A DNA stretch of 64,000 nucleotides from Acanthopleura granulata (taxonomy: Eukaryota; Mollusca; Polyplacophora; Chitonida; Chitonidae), in assembly GCA_016165875.1 (NCBI GenBank), contig JABBOT010000005.1, positions 21,722,520 to 21,786,519 of the forward strand. The letters are read 5' to 3'. The notes below the pieces were generated by a model that was given only the letters and a program-made list of their open reading frames with translations, did not search any database and had not been told where the DNA came from. The first letter of the stretch is position 1. Every line of letters begins with the position of its first letter. Of the stretch, positions 13,586 to 26,700 are shown one piece after another. The translations under genes and the position numbers were made by a program.

Positions 13586-14944
13586 TTTTGATAATGTATG
13601 TCATATAGTCGTTCTATATGGACTACTATGTCATATACAATTTGCAAACTATACAAAATCTATATTATAAGATTTTAACACCATTTACACAAAATCATCG
13701 TTGATAGAACTTATAAACATGGATAATTTCAAGTCTTGAATCTTGGGTTGAGAATTTTTCAATATCTATAGGGTTTTAGAAGCTAACAATTGAAACCTGA
13801 TTTACGGTGTCATTTAGATACAAATATAAATACAAATTCCTAATATCGATAATTAAATGTGAAAAAAAAAATAAGACACCCATGTTGACTAACGTTCCAC
13901 TTAACTGCATCATCAAGCGTGCGGGATTGAGGAAATTGTTAAATGTTCGACTGAAAAATTGATAATCACTGTGCTGCATGCCCTTAACCCATCCAGGAGA
14001 TAGCAATTTAGATTGCACAAGTCATAATTTGTTTTAGTTTATAAAGAAGGGACAAATTGTTTTGTATCATTTCAACAGAACGACAGATATGTCACGATGA
14101 ATTACATTACAGCACCTATCGATAAGGAGGATGAAAGTCGCTGACCCAAAACCTGAGTTGAACACGACAGGAAAGAGTTGCGCACTTAGATCACCAACGA
14201 ATATAGTTTTACCTGAATACTTGGTGTAACGCTGTTTTTTTAGTGGGCAATGGGAATTAGCCACACATGTAGAGATCATATATGAGCAAATAAAATCGAT
14301 GCAGATACCAATATTTTGCACAAACTTGAAAACTGCCTCACAGACATCGTTATAAGTTGATGATATACAGCAAATTTCGGACTTGTTAGATTTTACACAT
14401 CTTTGAAAAATATATGTATTATAATTATTTTCGATTTTGGACAGAACTGAAAACCTTTGCCCCGGTTACAGCCCCCCCCCCCCCCCCCGGCAGATTACCA
14501 TGGTCATAAAATGCTGTAACACATTGTGATCATGCTATGAGGCTGATTTTGTTATATGTTGTAGGAAATCAACTGAAAACTGCAGGTAGTTGTATGGCAT
14601 AGTTCTATATAGCATGGATACATATTTCGTAGGACTGAATCCGGATAATTTACTACAAAAATAGTAAGGAAAGTCACTGTGCTAGTACATGGATGTCACT
14701 CTGCTCCGGAAATATACAAGGGGAGACAACTATGAAAAACTTCTCAACAATTGAAACGTTGGGTGCATATGATCTCTTGTCCTGTAGTAAATTTCAAAAT
14801 CAGTGGGTAAAACTGTTTATTGAAATATCGTAATTCAGAGGGAAAACAACAAAAGCTAAAATTCAAACGTGCGTGACTGCTTAGGGTTCTCTCTAATCTT
14901 CGTCCGAAATAACTGAGGCTATATTATTTGCTGTACAGTGAACC
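13586..14944. other. Intergenic sequence with a 17-bp poly(C) run
   Basis: The only feature seen is a C homopolymer at 14472-14488. Confidence 0.5.
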
Positions 14945-15140
14945 AGGAGCCTTTCACCAATGCAGTCACCATGAACTCAAACCCGGTTGTATGTGGGAAG
15001 GTGTCCCTGCATCCTGCGGTTGGTCATGATTTTCCCCCGGGCTCTGTCCAGTTTCCTCCCACCATAATGATGGTGGCAGTCATGTAAGTGAAATATTCTG
15101 AAGTACGGCGTAAAACGCCAGTCAAATAAATAAATAAATA
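14945..15140 (+). mobile_element. SINE S1, lacking the extreme head
   Basis: Box-B-like GAACTCAAACCCGG, CCACCATAATGATGG, GTACGGCGTAAAACGCCAGT and an (AAAT)n tail. Confidence 0.85.
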
Positions 15141-16719
15141 TGTTAGCTTTCGTGTATCGTGTATGCCAAAGCATAAATAAATACGTCAATGAAGCGAGAT
15201 TTTTTGGGGGGTTCGTTACATGGCAAATGACAGAGGTTTATTCTGGACGTTCCAGTTTTTCTCATTCATCCGATAATGTGTACGTGAAACGTTGTTGAGC
15301 ACCAATCAAAGAAACAAAATACATAGATTGCTGTCTCTCATAGCAGGGAACAGATTTACAGCGATAACACAAATCATTGCTGATTTACGAAATTGGAAAG
15401 CTTTACATGAATCATTCCATGTATGTTGTTTGTTTCCTTTTGTTTTTACCTGTGTTGATGTCACATTTAATACTTGTTTTGATGTTATTTATCGGGATTT
15501 AATCCCGATAAATGTCTCATGCAAAGGAAGGCCGCAGTGGAATCCTGGTGCCAGTAAAGTAGAATTCAAGTTTTCCTATTTTTGACGAGAATTTATTTTA
15601 TATCATCATAGCTTTTTTCCTTTTCTCTGAAGACTAACCGGCCTTTGTACATAAAAGTTTCCAATCTGTGTATTTGTAGAAGTAATTATCTGTCAATAGA
15701 CAACACAAATGTTTTGATTTATGCTTGTTGTTAGAAAGCTGTAGATGGTGTTGCAAAATAGCATCAACACAGACCACCTGCGCAGCATGTTATCAAGTGA
15801 TTGAATCGGGTTTTGACACATGCAGAGCCTCGTTATGGATAGTACTCGCACAGCGTGGATGTCATAGCCCAAGGGAGAACAAAGATCCAAACAAAAACTG
15901 TGTGTTTGACAGGGGTTTGTGATTTCAAACAGAAATGAGCAAAATTTAATGCCACATAATGTGGTACAAATACATACACACCGTCTCTTTAGCAACAAGC
16001 TGTCCCATTACTTGATGTGGTGACAAGACATCGTGGCTGCATAGATGCCTTGTCTCGGTCGAATGCACACCCTGTTGTAAACCCTGGCAACAGGTGCGCC
16101 TTCCAATCAGCCAGGAGTTTAACGAGGCGTGGACATTTCAAATACATCCTAATTCACAATATCAGCATATGCGAAATTTGGTCTTTGAAAGTTGCGTAAC
16201 ATGTCTTAAATACATCAAAATACTGATAACTGCCCCGCTCCATTGTGTACACATATAAGATTAAACTGTGACTAGAGAATGGCTTAATTTGCCTGTCATG
16301 GGAAAATACTGGAGGGAGAATTATCAGCCGAGTAATCGGCTGTTTGACTAGCTTCTATCTTCCAGGGGCGCTTACATCACATGACCTTTGGCAGTACAGC
16401 TGTGAATGGTTGTCCAGGATTTCCATACAGGTCATGCTGAAGTCTGTGCATTTTTAACACCGAAAATCTTTGTCTTCATTCCACAACTTGTATAACTCGT
16501 CAGAAATCCTCTTTTATTATCTGTAATCAATTTTCTGCGACGTGTTTACAAATCAGTTGTTATATCGTGTTTGTAAAACAACTGTGGTTTGCACAGGGTA
16601 AATTACAAAATATCGCAAACAATAATTTTTGATTAGCTCCTTACGTCCGCAAAATAGCAGTATTATAGAAACAGTAAGAAAGTTAACTGTTATTTTGGGG
16701 GGGGGGGGAGGCACAACAT
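15141..16719. other. Intergenic sequence, nothing recognised
   Basis: Includes a short poly(G) run at about 16698-16709. No gene or known repeat supported. Confidence 0.5.
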
Positions 16720-17205
16720 TTCTGCACTGTAAACTTCAATGTTTAACTTATAAACACTTCTGGGGGCCTCCGTGACTCATTCGGTTACCGCTGTATCGCA
16801 GTACAATGACCCGAAGCCTCCCACCAATGCGGTGGCTGTGAGTTCAAACCCAGCTCATGGTGGCTTCCTCTCAGGCCGTACGTGGGAAGGTCTGCCAGCA
16901 ACCTGCGGATGGTGGGGGTTTCCCCCGGGCTCTGTCCGGTTTCCTCCCACCATAATGTTGGCCGCCGTCGTATAAGGGAAATATTCTTGAGTACGGCGTA
17001 AAACACCAATCAAATAAATAAATAAATATAAACACTTTTATGCATAAGATATTAAACACTAGTGAGATTATAGCATTATTGTATAGGCCTATATGTTTCA
17101 GACACTTATGTTTAATACTTAAATAGATGTTTATATTTATTAAACACGTTTGTCTGAAGTTTAATCACAAATTAAACACCTTGGGAGTTGGTCATTTCAC
17201 AGTGT
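16720..17205 (+). repeat. Interspersed repeat family R3, copy 2, split by a SINE
   Basis: 16720-16760 and 17027-17205 together match 8100-8340. The interruption is the SINE at 16761-17026. Confidence 0.75.
16761..17026 (+). mobile_element. SINE S1, full length, with target-site duplication
   Basis: Head GGGGGCCTCCGTGACTCATT, box B GTGAGTTCAAACCC, body CCTGCGGATGG, 3' end GTACGGCGTAAAACACCAAT and an (AAAT)n tail. TATAAACACTT occurs on both sides (16749-16759 and 17027-17037), an 11-bp target-site duplication. Confidence 0.93.
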
Positions 17206-17646
17206 AACTTAAACAATTTCATCCTTCACCCAGAATGGTACCCACGATGGCATCCACGTCTCGGTAAACCAGGGCCTGAGGATAGTTCACGGAAGTGTTT
17301 TTGCCCAAAGTGTAATTAAACCACACCTGATGTGATCCTTACACATTTGCTGTACGTGGGTTGACTCGGCTTGGATTAGGAAATAAACCCCGTCGGTTGG
17401 GGGGGAGAAGCCAGGAGCCTGGGGGTTGTTTTGCCTCCGACCTACTTAGGTGTCACGTGATTTGTGTGCTTGGCACGAACTGAGCACTGTCGATGTGTCT
17501 TATATCCGGGTCGTTGTCCTCCCCTGTCTCTCTCTTTCCATAAGGATTCTCAAAGAGTGAACAACGTTCCGAAGAGGCAGCAACTGAACTTAGCTTTAAG
17601 GCCTTTTTTCCACGTTTGGACAGATTTCTTTTCTCAAGACATCATC
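17206..17646 (+). promoter_or_regulatory. Presumed promoter/5' UTR region of the TEP gene
   Basis: The 440 bp before the start codon hold no recognised repeat. A CACGTG E-box sits at 17455-17460. I see no convincing TATA box or initiator, so the transcription start is not placed. The region is assigned by position only. Confidence 0.35.
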
Positions 17647-17711
17647 ATGAAATGGGCGGTGACGTCCTTATTGATCGTGTTATTGGGTTGTACTCAGGTT
17701 GAATGCGATGG
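17647..17711 (+). CDS. TEP exon 1: start codon and signal peptide (residues 1-22)
   Basis: The ATG opens a classic signal peptide: a charged MKW start, a hydrophobic core (LLIVLLG), then a polar C-region ending in ECD. The donor GTAAGT follows at 17712 and leaves phase 2. An in-frame ATG lies upstream at 17464, but the intervening residues are polar and Cys/Arg-rich, so 17647 is preferred because it puts the hydrophobic core at the N-terminus. Confidence 0.8.
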
Positions 17712-20700
17712 GTAAGTTCTAATTGACGCCTCTTTTTGTTAAGGTCATATTAAGCAGGGCACGAGAAAAGACATCCACGAGCAGTCTTGTCTCCCTAACG
17801 GCCGGCCGGTGGATATGTCGGCCATATATTCTGACATGTCTGTCATGTAACGTGGGCAGTTCTCCTAACGAAGGGCCTTGGTGCAAGACGAAATAGGCTT
17901 TCTGCGGGATGTAGTTCTTGCGAATTCACCCTTGTTCAGATTTTTAGCTATGGCATGCAGTCGCTATGTCTGTCTGTCTGGTTGTTGATCTGTTTGTTTG
18001 TCAAATGTTTTGATCCCTGTCTTATTCTAATTAAGGTCTTGCCTGGTTTGCTCCCAACATGATGCTGGCCGTCATATAAATGAAGTATTCTTCCGTGTAG
18101 GGTAAAACACCAATCAGATAAATATATATAATTTAGACCATTCGCTTAACGAGAGGCTTGTGTGCAAGATGATATCGTGATATCGAAGACTAGTTGCACA
18201 TGTCTCTGACAGAGAGAAGGCGTTATAGTTCTTTTCCTTTTGGTTGTTATATGTCAGCATTTATTTCTCTTCAATGGCCAGCATGAAAGACACCTAGTAA
18301 ACTGTATTATGCGACTATGGATTGTATTTGTGATAAAAAATCACCAACAAAAATCACCTTACGTGCTAACCGAGTTTTCAGAAAAAAAACTTATTCCCTC
18401 ATACGGAATAAGTTTGCCACCATACCTGATGAAGGAATAAGTTTTTCCGAAAGCTGGTATAACATGTATAAAATGATTTTAGTCATGGTGTTTATCACAG
18501 ATTTAGTGAGGTGACGTGGCTAAGGGATTTTATTGAAATTCAGATACAAAAGAAAACATTATTCCTTAGCATGTATCTAGCATACACGTCAACTGCCGAG
18601 CAGGACACTAGACCTAAGACCCGAAGCTCATGAGTCGTCCATGTTCACGGATGGACATGCACAACGTCGCATAGAACATTTATTTTAAACCAAAAATTCG
18701 TCGCATGGTACATTATACGTTAAACCGTATTCGTCGCATAGAACATTATATGTTAAATGTAATTCAATATTGAGTCACATTTTAAGTGGATGGAGATCGC
18801 AGTGCTATAATAAACTGATTGATGCCACGGGAAACCAAGGCGACAGCGACTCGAAAATCAAATGGCAATTGGTTAGCACACGGAAATTTAATGCGTCTGT
18901 TGCAAAGTGTGCGTAAAGTTAAAAATAGTGTGTGTGTGTTGGGTTTTAGAGATCATACTTTCCAAAGGGTTGTGACATTATTTTGAGCATCTGAAAATCA
19001 AATAATTATTACAATTTTCCAAAGGTATTTGGTATCAGAGACGGTTTTATATTTTATTAAATATAATTTAACCGTATTTTATTCTGTTTTAAATCATTTC
19101 TATGATGTAGTAGATTTGAAAATTTCGGAAAAATAGATGAAATTAGATTTGGGTGAAGTTTAGTCTGGCCCTTCGAAAGACTCATACTTCGTCACATCAA
19201 TGATAGATACTTGGCTTGTCCCACTCTCTCTCTCATCTTGTCTGTGTATTTAATGCCCTAGATTTACACCAACAGGGTAGTGTAAGGTTTCCAACTCGGC
19301 CGGCTCGCCTGTCGATCTTCCAATGACAAACTTGGGCTCATGGTGCAGAGAGTACAGATCAAATGTATACGAGTTGACCTGGAATTTTGAACAGTTTTAA
19401 TAACGGGTGGGATGACACTTCCACTGACCTTGTGAATCCTCCTTTAGATTTCGTTGTCCTGTAACTGGCCAGTGACCTCGCAGAAATATGATATTAAAGT
19501 TGTTCCAGGCTTCCCAGCCGACCAATTGAGACACAATTGTCTTGACCACGCATCAGCTTAACACGCACGAACAAACCAGTCGTGTTCAGAATTGTTCCAT
19601 TAAACAAGGGTGTTCATTCATACATAACGGATATGCCGTGAAGAGAAACTCGATATCACGTCACGCAATTAGTACAGACGGTATACATGAAGTCGTATGC
19701 CACTGGGTTATGCAGTTAGCGTGCACCACACTCTGTATAGTCGTGTGGGGCGTTTGGCGGGGAGAGTGTGGCAAAGCTGCGGCCTACCTCTCACTAAGTC
19801 CAACTCACACCGGTTTCCTCCGGTCATTCATGGGAAGGGTTGCCAGCAGCCTGCGGATGGTCGTGGGTTTTTCCCCGGGCTCTACCCGGTTTCCTCCCAC
19901 CATAATGCTGGCGGCCGTCGTATGTGTGAAATATTCTTGAGTACAGCATAAATATCCAATTAAATACTAGTAAAAAAAAATAAGTAAATAAATAAATATA
20001 AACCGAGGTGACATGTCCGAGATATTGGGCTGCCATCATTTACTGTGTCATCTTTTATTTTATAAAATATTCGTTTCGTAGTCCCTTTTTCTGCCACAAT
20101 TAAACCTTATTTCATGCGCACATCTAGTGATCGTGTGTTGGCTTTGTGACACGGTATCAGCGGGTTTTATACTCTATAAACTACTTTCGGTTCGTTGTAA
20201 ATAGCAAAATGGTGTTTAATTCTTTATCATATGTTTAAACTCGTTACATGAAGTTAAATATATAACAATCCGTTATTATACGGTATTAAAAATTTATTTT
20301 ACCAAAGAAAAATTGCATATGTGCATCTTTGACGTATGGCACGATGGGCTTCCGGAGATGGGCGTAAGTTGGTCATCCTGGAAAGACCAGACGATCGTCG
20401 CTGTGCTATTTCTCCATCTGCGCTGAGACTATACCATGACAAGAATATATCCATGCTCTGGACGAATGCAACCAATTCTTCAAAGTTATAAATAGCTTTA
20501 TAAAAGTGTCACATTTTTTTGTGTATCCCACTCTTTCGCGAAATCAACGGTTTTATTTTTGGTCTGTCCATATGTCATGCTTTGGTTGAAGTCGGATTTT
20601 CACCAAATTTCACCATTCATCATTATTCTCGTCATTCACTTTGTTCTGTGTCTATACCGTTCTGTTTTGCTCATTGTAAAATTGGCTGGTTTTATCTCCC

Positions 20701-23700
20701 ACACATTATCAGGAGTTACATCTTCACGGCACCAGCCAAGCTTCAGATGGGCGGTACGGAATCTGTGTGTATCCAGCTGAGTGACTTTAACGAAGACGTC
20801 TTTGTCCAGGTCAGACTTGTTGACAATGGGACAGTTCTACAGGACATGAGCCACACTTTTGAAGGAGGTGAGTGTGTAGCAGGCGATTTGTTGACAAGCA
20901 ATACAATGATAGGGTTCTGCCGGACGCGGTTTCAACAAAATTCTTGAGTTTTTTTGCTGAAGGAAAAGCATTAGTAATACTACACATATGTAGTGTTTGT
21001 CACCAATGCGATCGTTTTGACTTCAAGCTCTGCTCACGCTGGCTTCCCCTCTGGTCGTACGTGGGAAGGTCTGCCAGAAATCTACGGATGGTCGTGGATT
21101 TCCGCAGGGCTCTGCCCGGTTTCCTCCCGCCGTAATGCTGGCGGCCGTCGTATAAGTGAAATATTCTTGAGTACAGCGTGAAACACCCGTCAAATAAAAT
21201 AAATAAATAAAATAGGTAGTTGTTTTCTCTGCAAACTTCCGATTGTTTATGTGTTTACCACGTATGTTTCAAGGCGAAGGTGGCTGCATGGACTTCCCAA
21301 TCCCTTTACTGATTGACCGAGAGAATCGCTGGCAGAAAGATGACCTAGAAGTCATCGGTGTGGGTCAGGAAACTGACCAGCGATTCCAAGGAATGACCGA
21401 GGTCAATCTAATAGAGAGAGAGTCCGGTATGGTCTTCATACAAACAGACAAACCTTTGTACAAGCCTGGACAACTAGGTAAGTATGTCTGTAGTGGTTGT
21501 TGCTGGGTGAGTGGCTAGAGCGTCCTCCTCGGAGTCGGGAGATCTGGGATCAATCTCGGGTCATATCGAAGACTTTTTGCCGCTTCGTTTGGTTCTCAGC
21601 ACTGAGAGGCTAGAGGAAGGAAACGGAACTTGTCGGCCCGATATCAGTATACGGTGACTGGGTGGGTGTCATGTCTGGTGTCTTCGGCATGTCTGTTGTG
21701 TTGCCACCGGAAGACATAGAAAATATATATACATTCTAGGGACTACTCGTCGTCATATAGCTACAAAAATTGTTGAGAACGACGTAAAACCGAACCATAC
21801 ACACATACATACAATTAATCTGCTTATCAACGAGGAAAAGAGGAACAGCTATTGTTGGCTTGGCGTTCTGTGGAACACCGCAAACTCAGCTGGATGCTCC
21901 CCATTTCACAGTATTTAATTGTATTAAACTAGGCTTTACTTCATGTACTTCATTTAGTGAAAGATTTTACCAAAATTTAAGTTTTGTATATAGAGTTAAT
22001 CTGAGATAAGACATGTAACTGTGTCCCAGCTTAAGCTTAGGCAGTGCATAGTTTGAAGATACTACGGTTGAATGGAACAGCTGTTCATATCGCGTGGTAT
22101 GTATCAGGGGAGGTAAATCTTGGAATAATACATACGAAGTTGTGACCACATTCCAATCTCTTCCTTTTCAGAGAAAAATGAATAAATTAAATTTTAAATG
22201 AATTTATCATCTGTGGCAATACATCGTTGGTGATCATTGTTAAACTAAAGAAGCGACAAGACACAAAAAGAAACGATGGCCGAGACACGGCCCATTCGAT
22301 ACTTGCTACCAGATACAGTGATTTCGTCAGACTGTCACAAATGTCACAGGATTCAGAACGCCTTTATATACAACCATGAGTGGAATTGAGTAAGAATAGC
22401 TTCTACAAATTAATCTGTCACTATAAAATGATATATTTAGCTTTTGAGCAAGGTTCTTGACAAAATCCATGCACATATAAGTTACATAGCATCACAACAG
22501 TTATACTACATACACTCATAAAAAGTACTCCCTTGAAAGTGGTTTGTTTCGGGCAGAAAAAAAAAGAAACACAAGTCTCTGGTACGTGCAATACAGCACT
22601 GTATTCACATAAGCTCGCTACTTCGACAGTTTAGTGTTGTAAGTATCAAGGAGTAAGAAAGGGCTGGACAAGCAAACATAGGATTTATTTCACTGCTGCT
22701 ATGACACTGTATTCCATTTTACAAACATAAACATAGCTCTTATAGAATATCATACCATTGTTATGACATTTAACACAGTTGTTGTTTGTTTTAGCAAACC
22801 ATATGAAGCATAAGTGTTTATTTGTGTTTATTTGTATTTATTTGCATGCCATAAAATATCAACCTGGCGTCCTCTCCGGCCATATTGCTACCAGCCGTCG
22901 TATAAATGTACGGCGTAAAACAGCAATCAAATAAATAAATAAAATAATAAAATATTAGGCACATGTTTTTTGCTTCGTTCTCAGTTCGGTTTCGAGTTTT
23001 GGCGCTTGATGAACAGCTCCGTCCCATTTCCAGTCCTGTACGTAATGAATCGTGATTTTTTCTAAGAAAACTTACTCTTCCTGTCATATCACATATATGA
23101 TGCAGTTTTCTTCGTTCGTCTGCCTTTCGCGTCGCCTCTATATATTGTACTGTTCTTTTAATGCTAGTTTATTTCTCGTTTCTCCTCTACGATGCTGTTT
23201 TCTTTGTGCTTGTCTGTCTTTTGTTTCTTCTTTACGATGCTGTTCTGCTTGCGTTAGGCTGCCTTTCGTTTCTTCTATACCACTGTGTTCTGTTTGTTTC
23301 AGTTTCTCTTTCTTTTCATCTATACAGTGCTGTTCTGTTAGTGTTACTCTTTCCTTTCTCCTCCACGATGCTGTTCTGTTGATGTTAGTGCCTCTTTCGT
23401 TTCTCCTCTACAATGCTGTTCTGATTGTGTTAGTTTCTCTTTCGTATACGATGCTGTCCTGTTTGTGTTAGTCTGTCTTACGTTTTTCCTTTATGATGCT
23501 GTTCTACCTTGAGTTAATCTCTCTTTCGTTTCAGCTCTGTGATGATGTTCTGTTTGTATTTATTCGCCTTTCGTTTCTCCTGTATGATACCGTTCTGCTT
23601 TCTTTCGTTTATCCTCTATGATGACGTTTGTGTTAGTTCGTCTTGCGTTTCTCCTCCATGATGCTGTGCTGCTTGATTTAGTTTCCGTTTCGTTTCTCCT

Positions 23701-26700
23701 CCATCATACTGTGCTGTTTGATTTAGTTTCCCTTTCATTTCTTCTCCAGGATGCCGTTCTGTTTGTTTTGGTCTGCCTGTCATTTCCTCTGTATAATGAC
23801 GCTCTTTTTGTGCTGGCCTGCCTTCAATTTATTTTGTATGACGCCGTTCTGTTTGTGTATTAAGCAGTGCCCTTCAATAAAAGAAACACTGTTGTTGCTG
23901 TAAAGGGAACTAATCCGAACCACAAGTAATATAGTGAGAGCTTTACTTAAATAAAGGCATAGTTTACTTAGTGCCATCTTTCAGATGAACTGTAACTCGG
24001 AGTTCAATACAATACCTCTGTAACACAATACCCATGCTGTGCCCTGTCCTTTATAATACAGTGTCTGTCTAATGCAGCTGGAGAGTAATGCAGGGTTAGT
24101 TTAATGCTATGTCAAGAGTCACTTTGTGGCTGTTTACCGCAGTGGTAATGTGTCAGTGTACAGCAGTGCCAATGTAGGGGCCGTGCCACGCTGCGACAGT
24201 GTATAATGCCGTGCCATTGTACCACAGTACCAGTGTAATGCAATGCTAGTGCTTATTTGGCGGCATTGTACCACCTTGTCACCACAATCGTGAACATATG
24301 TGAAATATTGTTGAGTTCGACCTAAAACAGTAAGGAAACAAATAAATGAGAAATAAGCTCATGTAAATAAAGTGAAGAATAGATACTCGGTACTTTGTCT
24401 CCATTATTCTCTATTATTCCAGATCACTATTGACCTACGGAACCCTACCCAGGTCACTCTCGCTCACTGGTCCGATCAGCAATCAGAGTATGGTGAGTGG
24501 CAGTTGTCACTGTTTGGAATATAAAGTACTGTCAGATCGGCAGGCTTTCGTGGCCGAGTGGTCGGCGAGTTAACGCAGCTCAATGTTTCAGGAGCCTCTG
24601 ACCATTGAGGTCGCTGTGAGTTTAAGCCCAGCTCATGCTGACCTTCCTCTCCGGCCGTACTGTGTAGATCTGCAAGCAACCTGCAAATGGTTGTGGGTTT
24701 GCTCCAGGCTCTGCCCGATATCCACCCACCAAAATGATGGCAGCCATCGTATAAGTGAAACATTCTTGAGTGCGGCGTAAAACAGCTATCAGATAAATAA
24801 ATCAATAAAAACTAGAGTTAGCCAAAAGAAAGTGTCAACTCACTGGAATTGAAATGTATTTGAGCCTTGAACAAAAAAAAATAATTAACTTAACCTCAAT
24901 ATAAAATGTCAACTCATTGACAGTATGAGTCATTTTGCGACCGGATTTCACATAACCCATATTTCTTTGTCAGTACTGCTTTTGTTTAATATTTCTGTCT
25001 GAACTTTTTTCAATGAATACTAAACGATTGCTATGTACCTGATACTTTACCCACACAGGCCTGCATGATTTTGAGTTCCAACTGTCCCAGGAACCAGTGA
25101 TGGGGACATGGGGCATCGAGGCCAACTTGAATGGCACAAAGTATCCAACAAGTTTCAGAGTGGAAGAGTATGGTAAAAACAAATGCTTACTACATATTAT
25201 ATTTGCATGTGAATAATATATTTGTTCTTTGCTTTGTTTTTATTCCTGTTTTTCTTTACCTGTCTTCAATCTTTTTGTAAACATATATTTCAAATGTCTC
25301 TTACCAAGATCTTGAATGAATGAATGATTATGGCTTAACGCCACTTCGGCAATATCTCAGCCATATCGTGGCGAGGCCAAGATCTTGACTCGTTCATGAC
25401 CCATATTATTGGCATCTGGGAGGCATGGCTCATATTATTGACGTATAGGGGAGATGTGACTCATATACTTGGCATAGAGGAGGTAAGACTCACATTATTG
25501 GTATAGGGGTGAGGTATGGCTCACATTATTTGTATAGGAGAGATATGACTCACGTTACTGGTACAGTGGGACTACTCTGCTAAGCTTGGGGCTTACCAAA
25601 ATGGGATAAGACAAGTAGTTACTGGTAGGATACTGTGACTAAGTGGGGCGTCATGCCTAGTGTCTGCAATGAGTAGTCCGTAACAGGTACAAGATACAAG
25701 AAAAGAAGAACACCTATTTGTATGACATAACATTCTGTTGCTACTTTTTGATTACAGTTCTACCTAAGTACGAAGTCACTGTCACCCCACCTCCTTACAT
25801 TCAACCGTGGACGCCTTTTATTGAGGGTGAAGTGTGCGCAAAGTGAGTTCCTCTTATGTACATGCGGTTAGAATTCTATTATGGTTTTCCTCACATCAGT
25901 AAAACCATTCGTTAATTGCATTGACGTTATCCGATGCCTACTGTATCAATTTTCTAAAAGTCTGTAGGTAGGACTAGTCTGACTTGTTTACAAGTAGGTG
26001 CATGGTAATTGGTAGCGGTTTGTGCTATAGTATTTTCGCTGTGTTTACAGAAATGTGGTTGAAATACCTTTCATTCGTTGTTGTATTAAAAGTGCGTATG
26101 TATGACTTTTAAACAATTCCTTGACAACATATTAAAAAAAAACACGCGTACTCCGAGCTAAATATATGTCTTCAAGGCCTTATAGTGTTACCATTGTCTA
26201 CCGATAATTTATACTCCTGGCTTCCTCTCCGGGCTCTATGGCCGTACGTAGGAACGTCTGCCAGCAACCTGCGGATGGCCGTGGGTTTTCTCCGGGCTCT
26301 GCCCTGTTTCCTCACACCATAATGCTGGCCGCCTTCGTGAAATATTCTTGAGTACGGCGTAAAACAGCAATCAAATAAATAAATAAATAAATCTTCTCCC
26401 GAAAGTACGTGGGAAAGTCCGCCATGCAGCAAACTGCAGATTTGTCATGGGTTTCTCTAGGGTTCTTGCCGGTTTCCTCGCGAAAAATATTCTTGAATAC
26501 GGCGTAAAATACCAATCGGATAAATCAGTGAGTAATTTACCCTGTGCATGATCCGTGTTTTTATAATGTAAAAAGGTACACCTATGGTAAACCGGTAAAA
26601 GGCCAGCTAAGACTGGAGGTTTGTCTGGACAAAGGATTCGGGTATTACTATCGCTCAGCTGATGATGACAGCAATAAGATATGCACACAGTTTGCGGAAC

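Noticed and set aside
17464..17646. In-frame upstream ATG extending the TEP N-terminus by 61 residues
   Set aside because: The extension is polar, Cys/Arg-rich and would bury the signal peptide. The ATG at 17647 gives a normal leader.
23052..23863. Overlapping Leu/Phe/Ser-rich open frames, apparently membrane-like
   Set aside because: They are products of the degenerate pyrimidine-rich minisatellite in intron 4.
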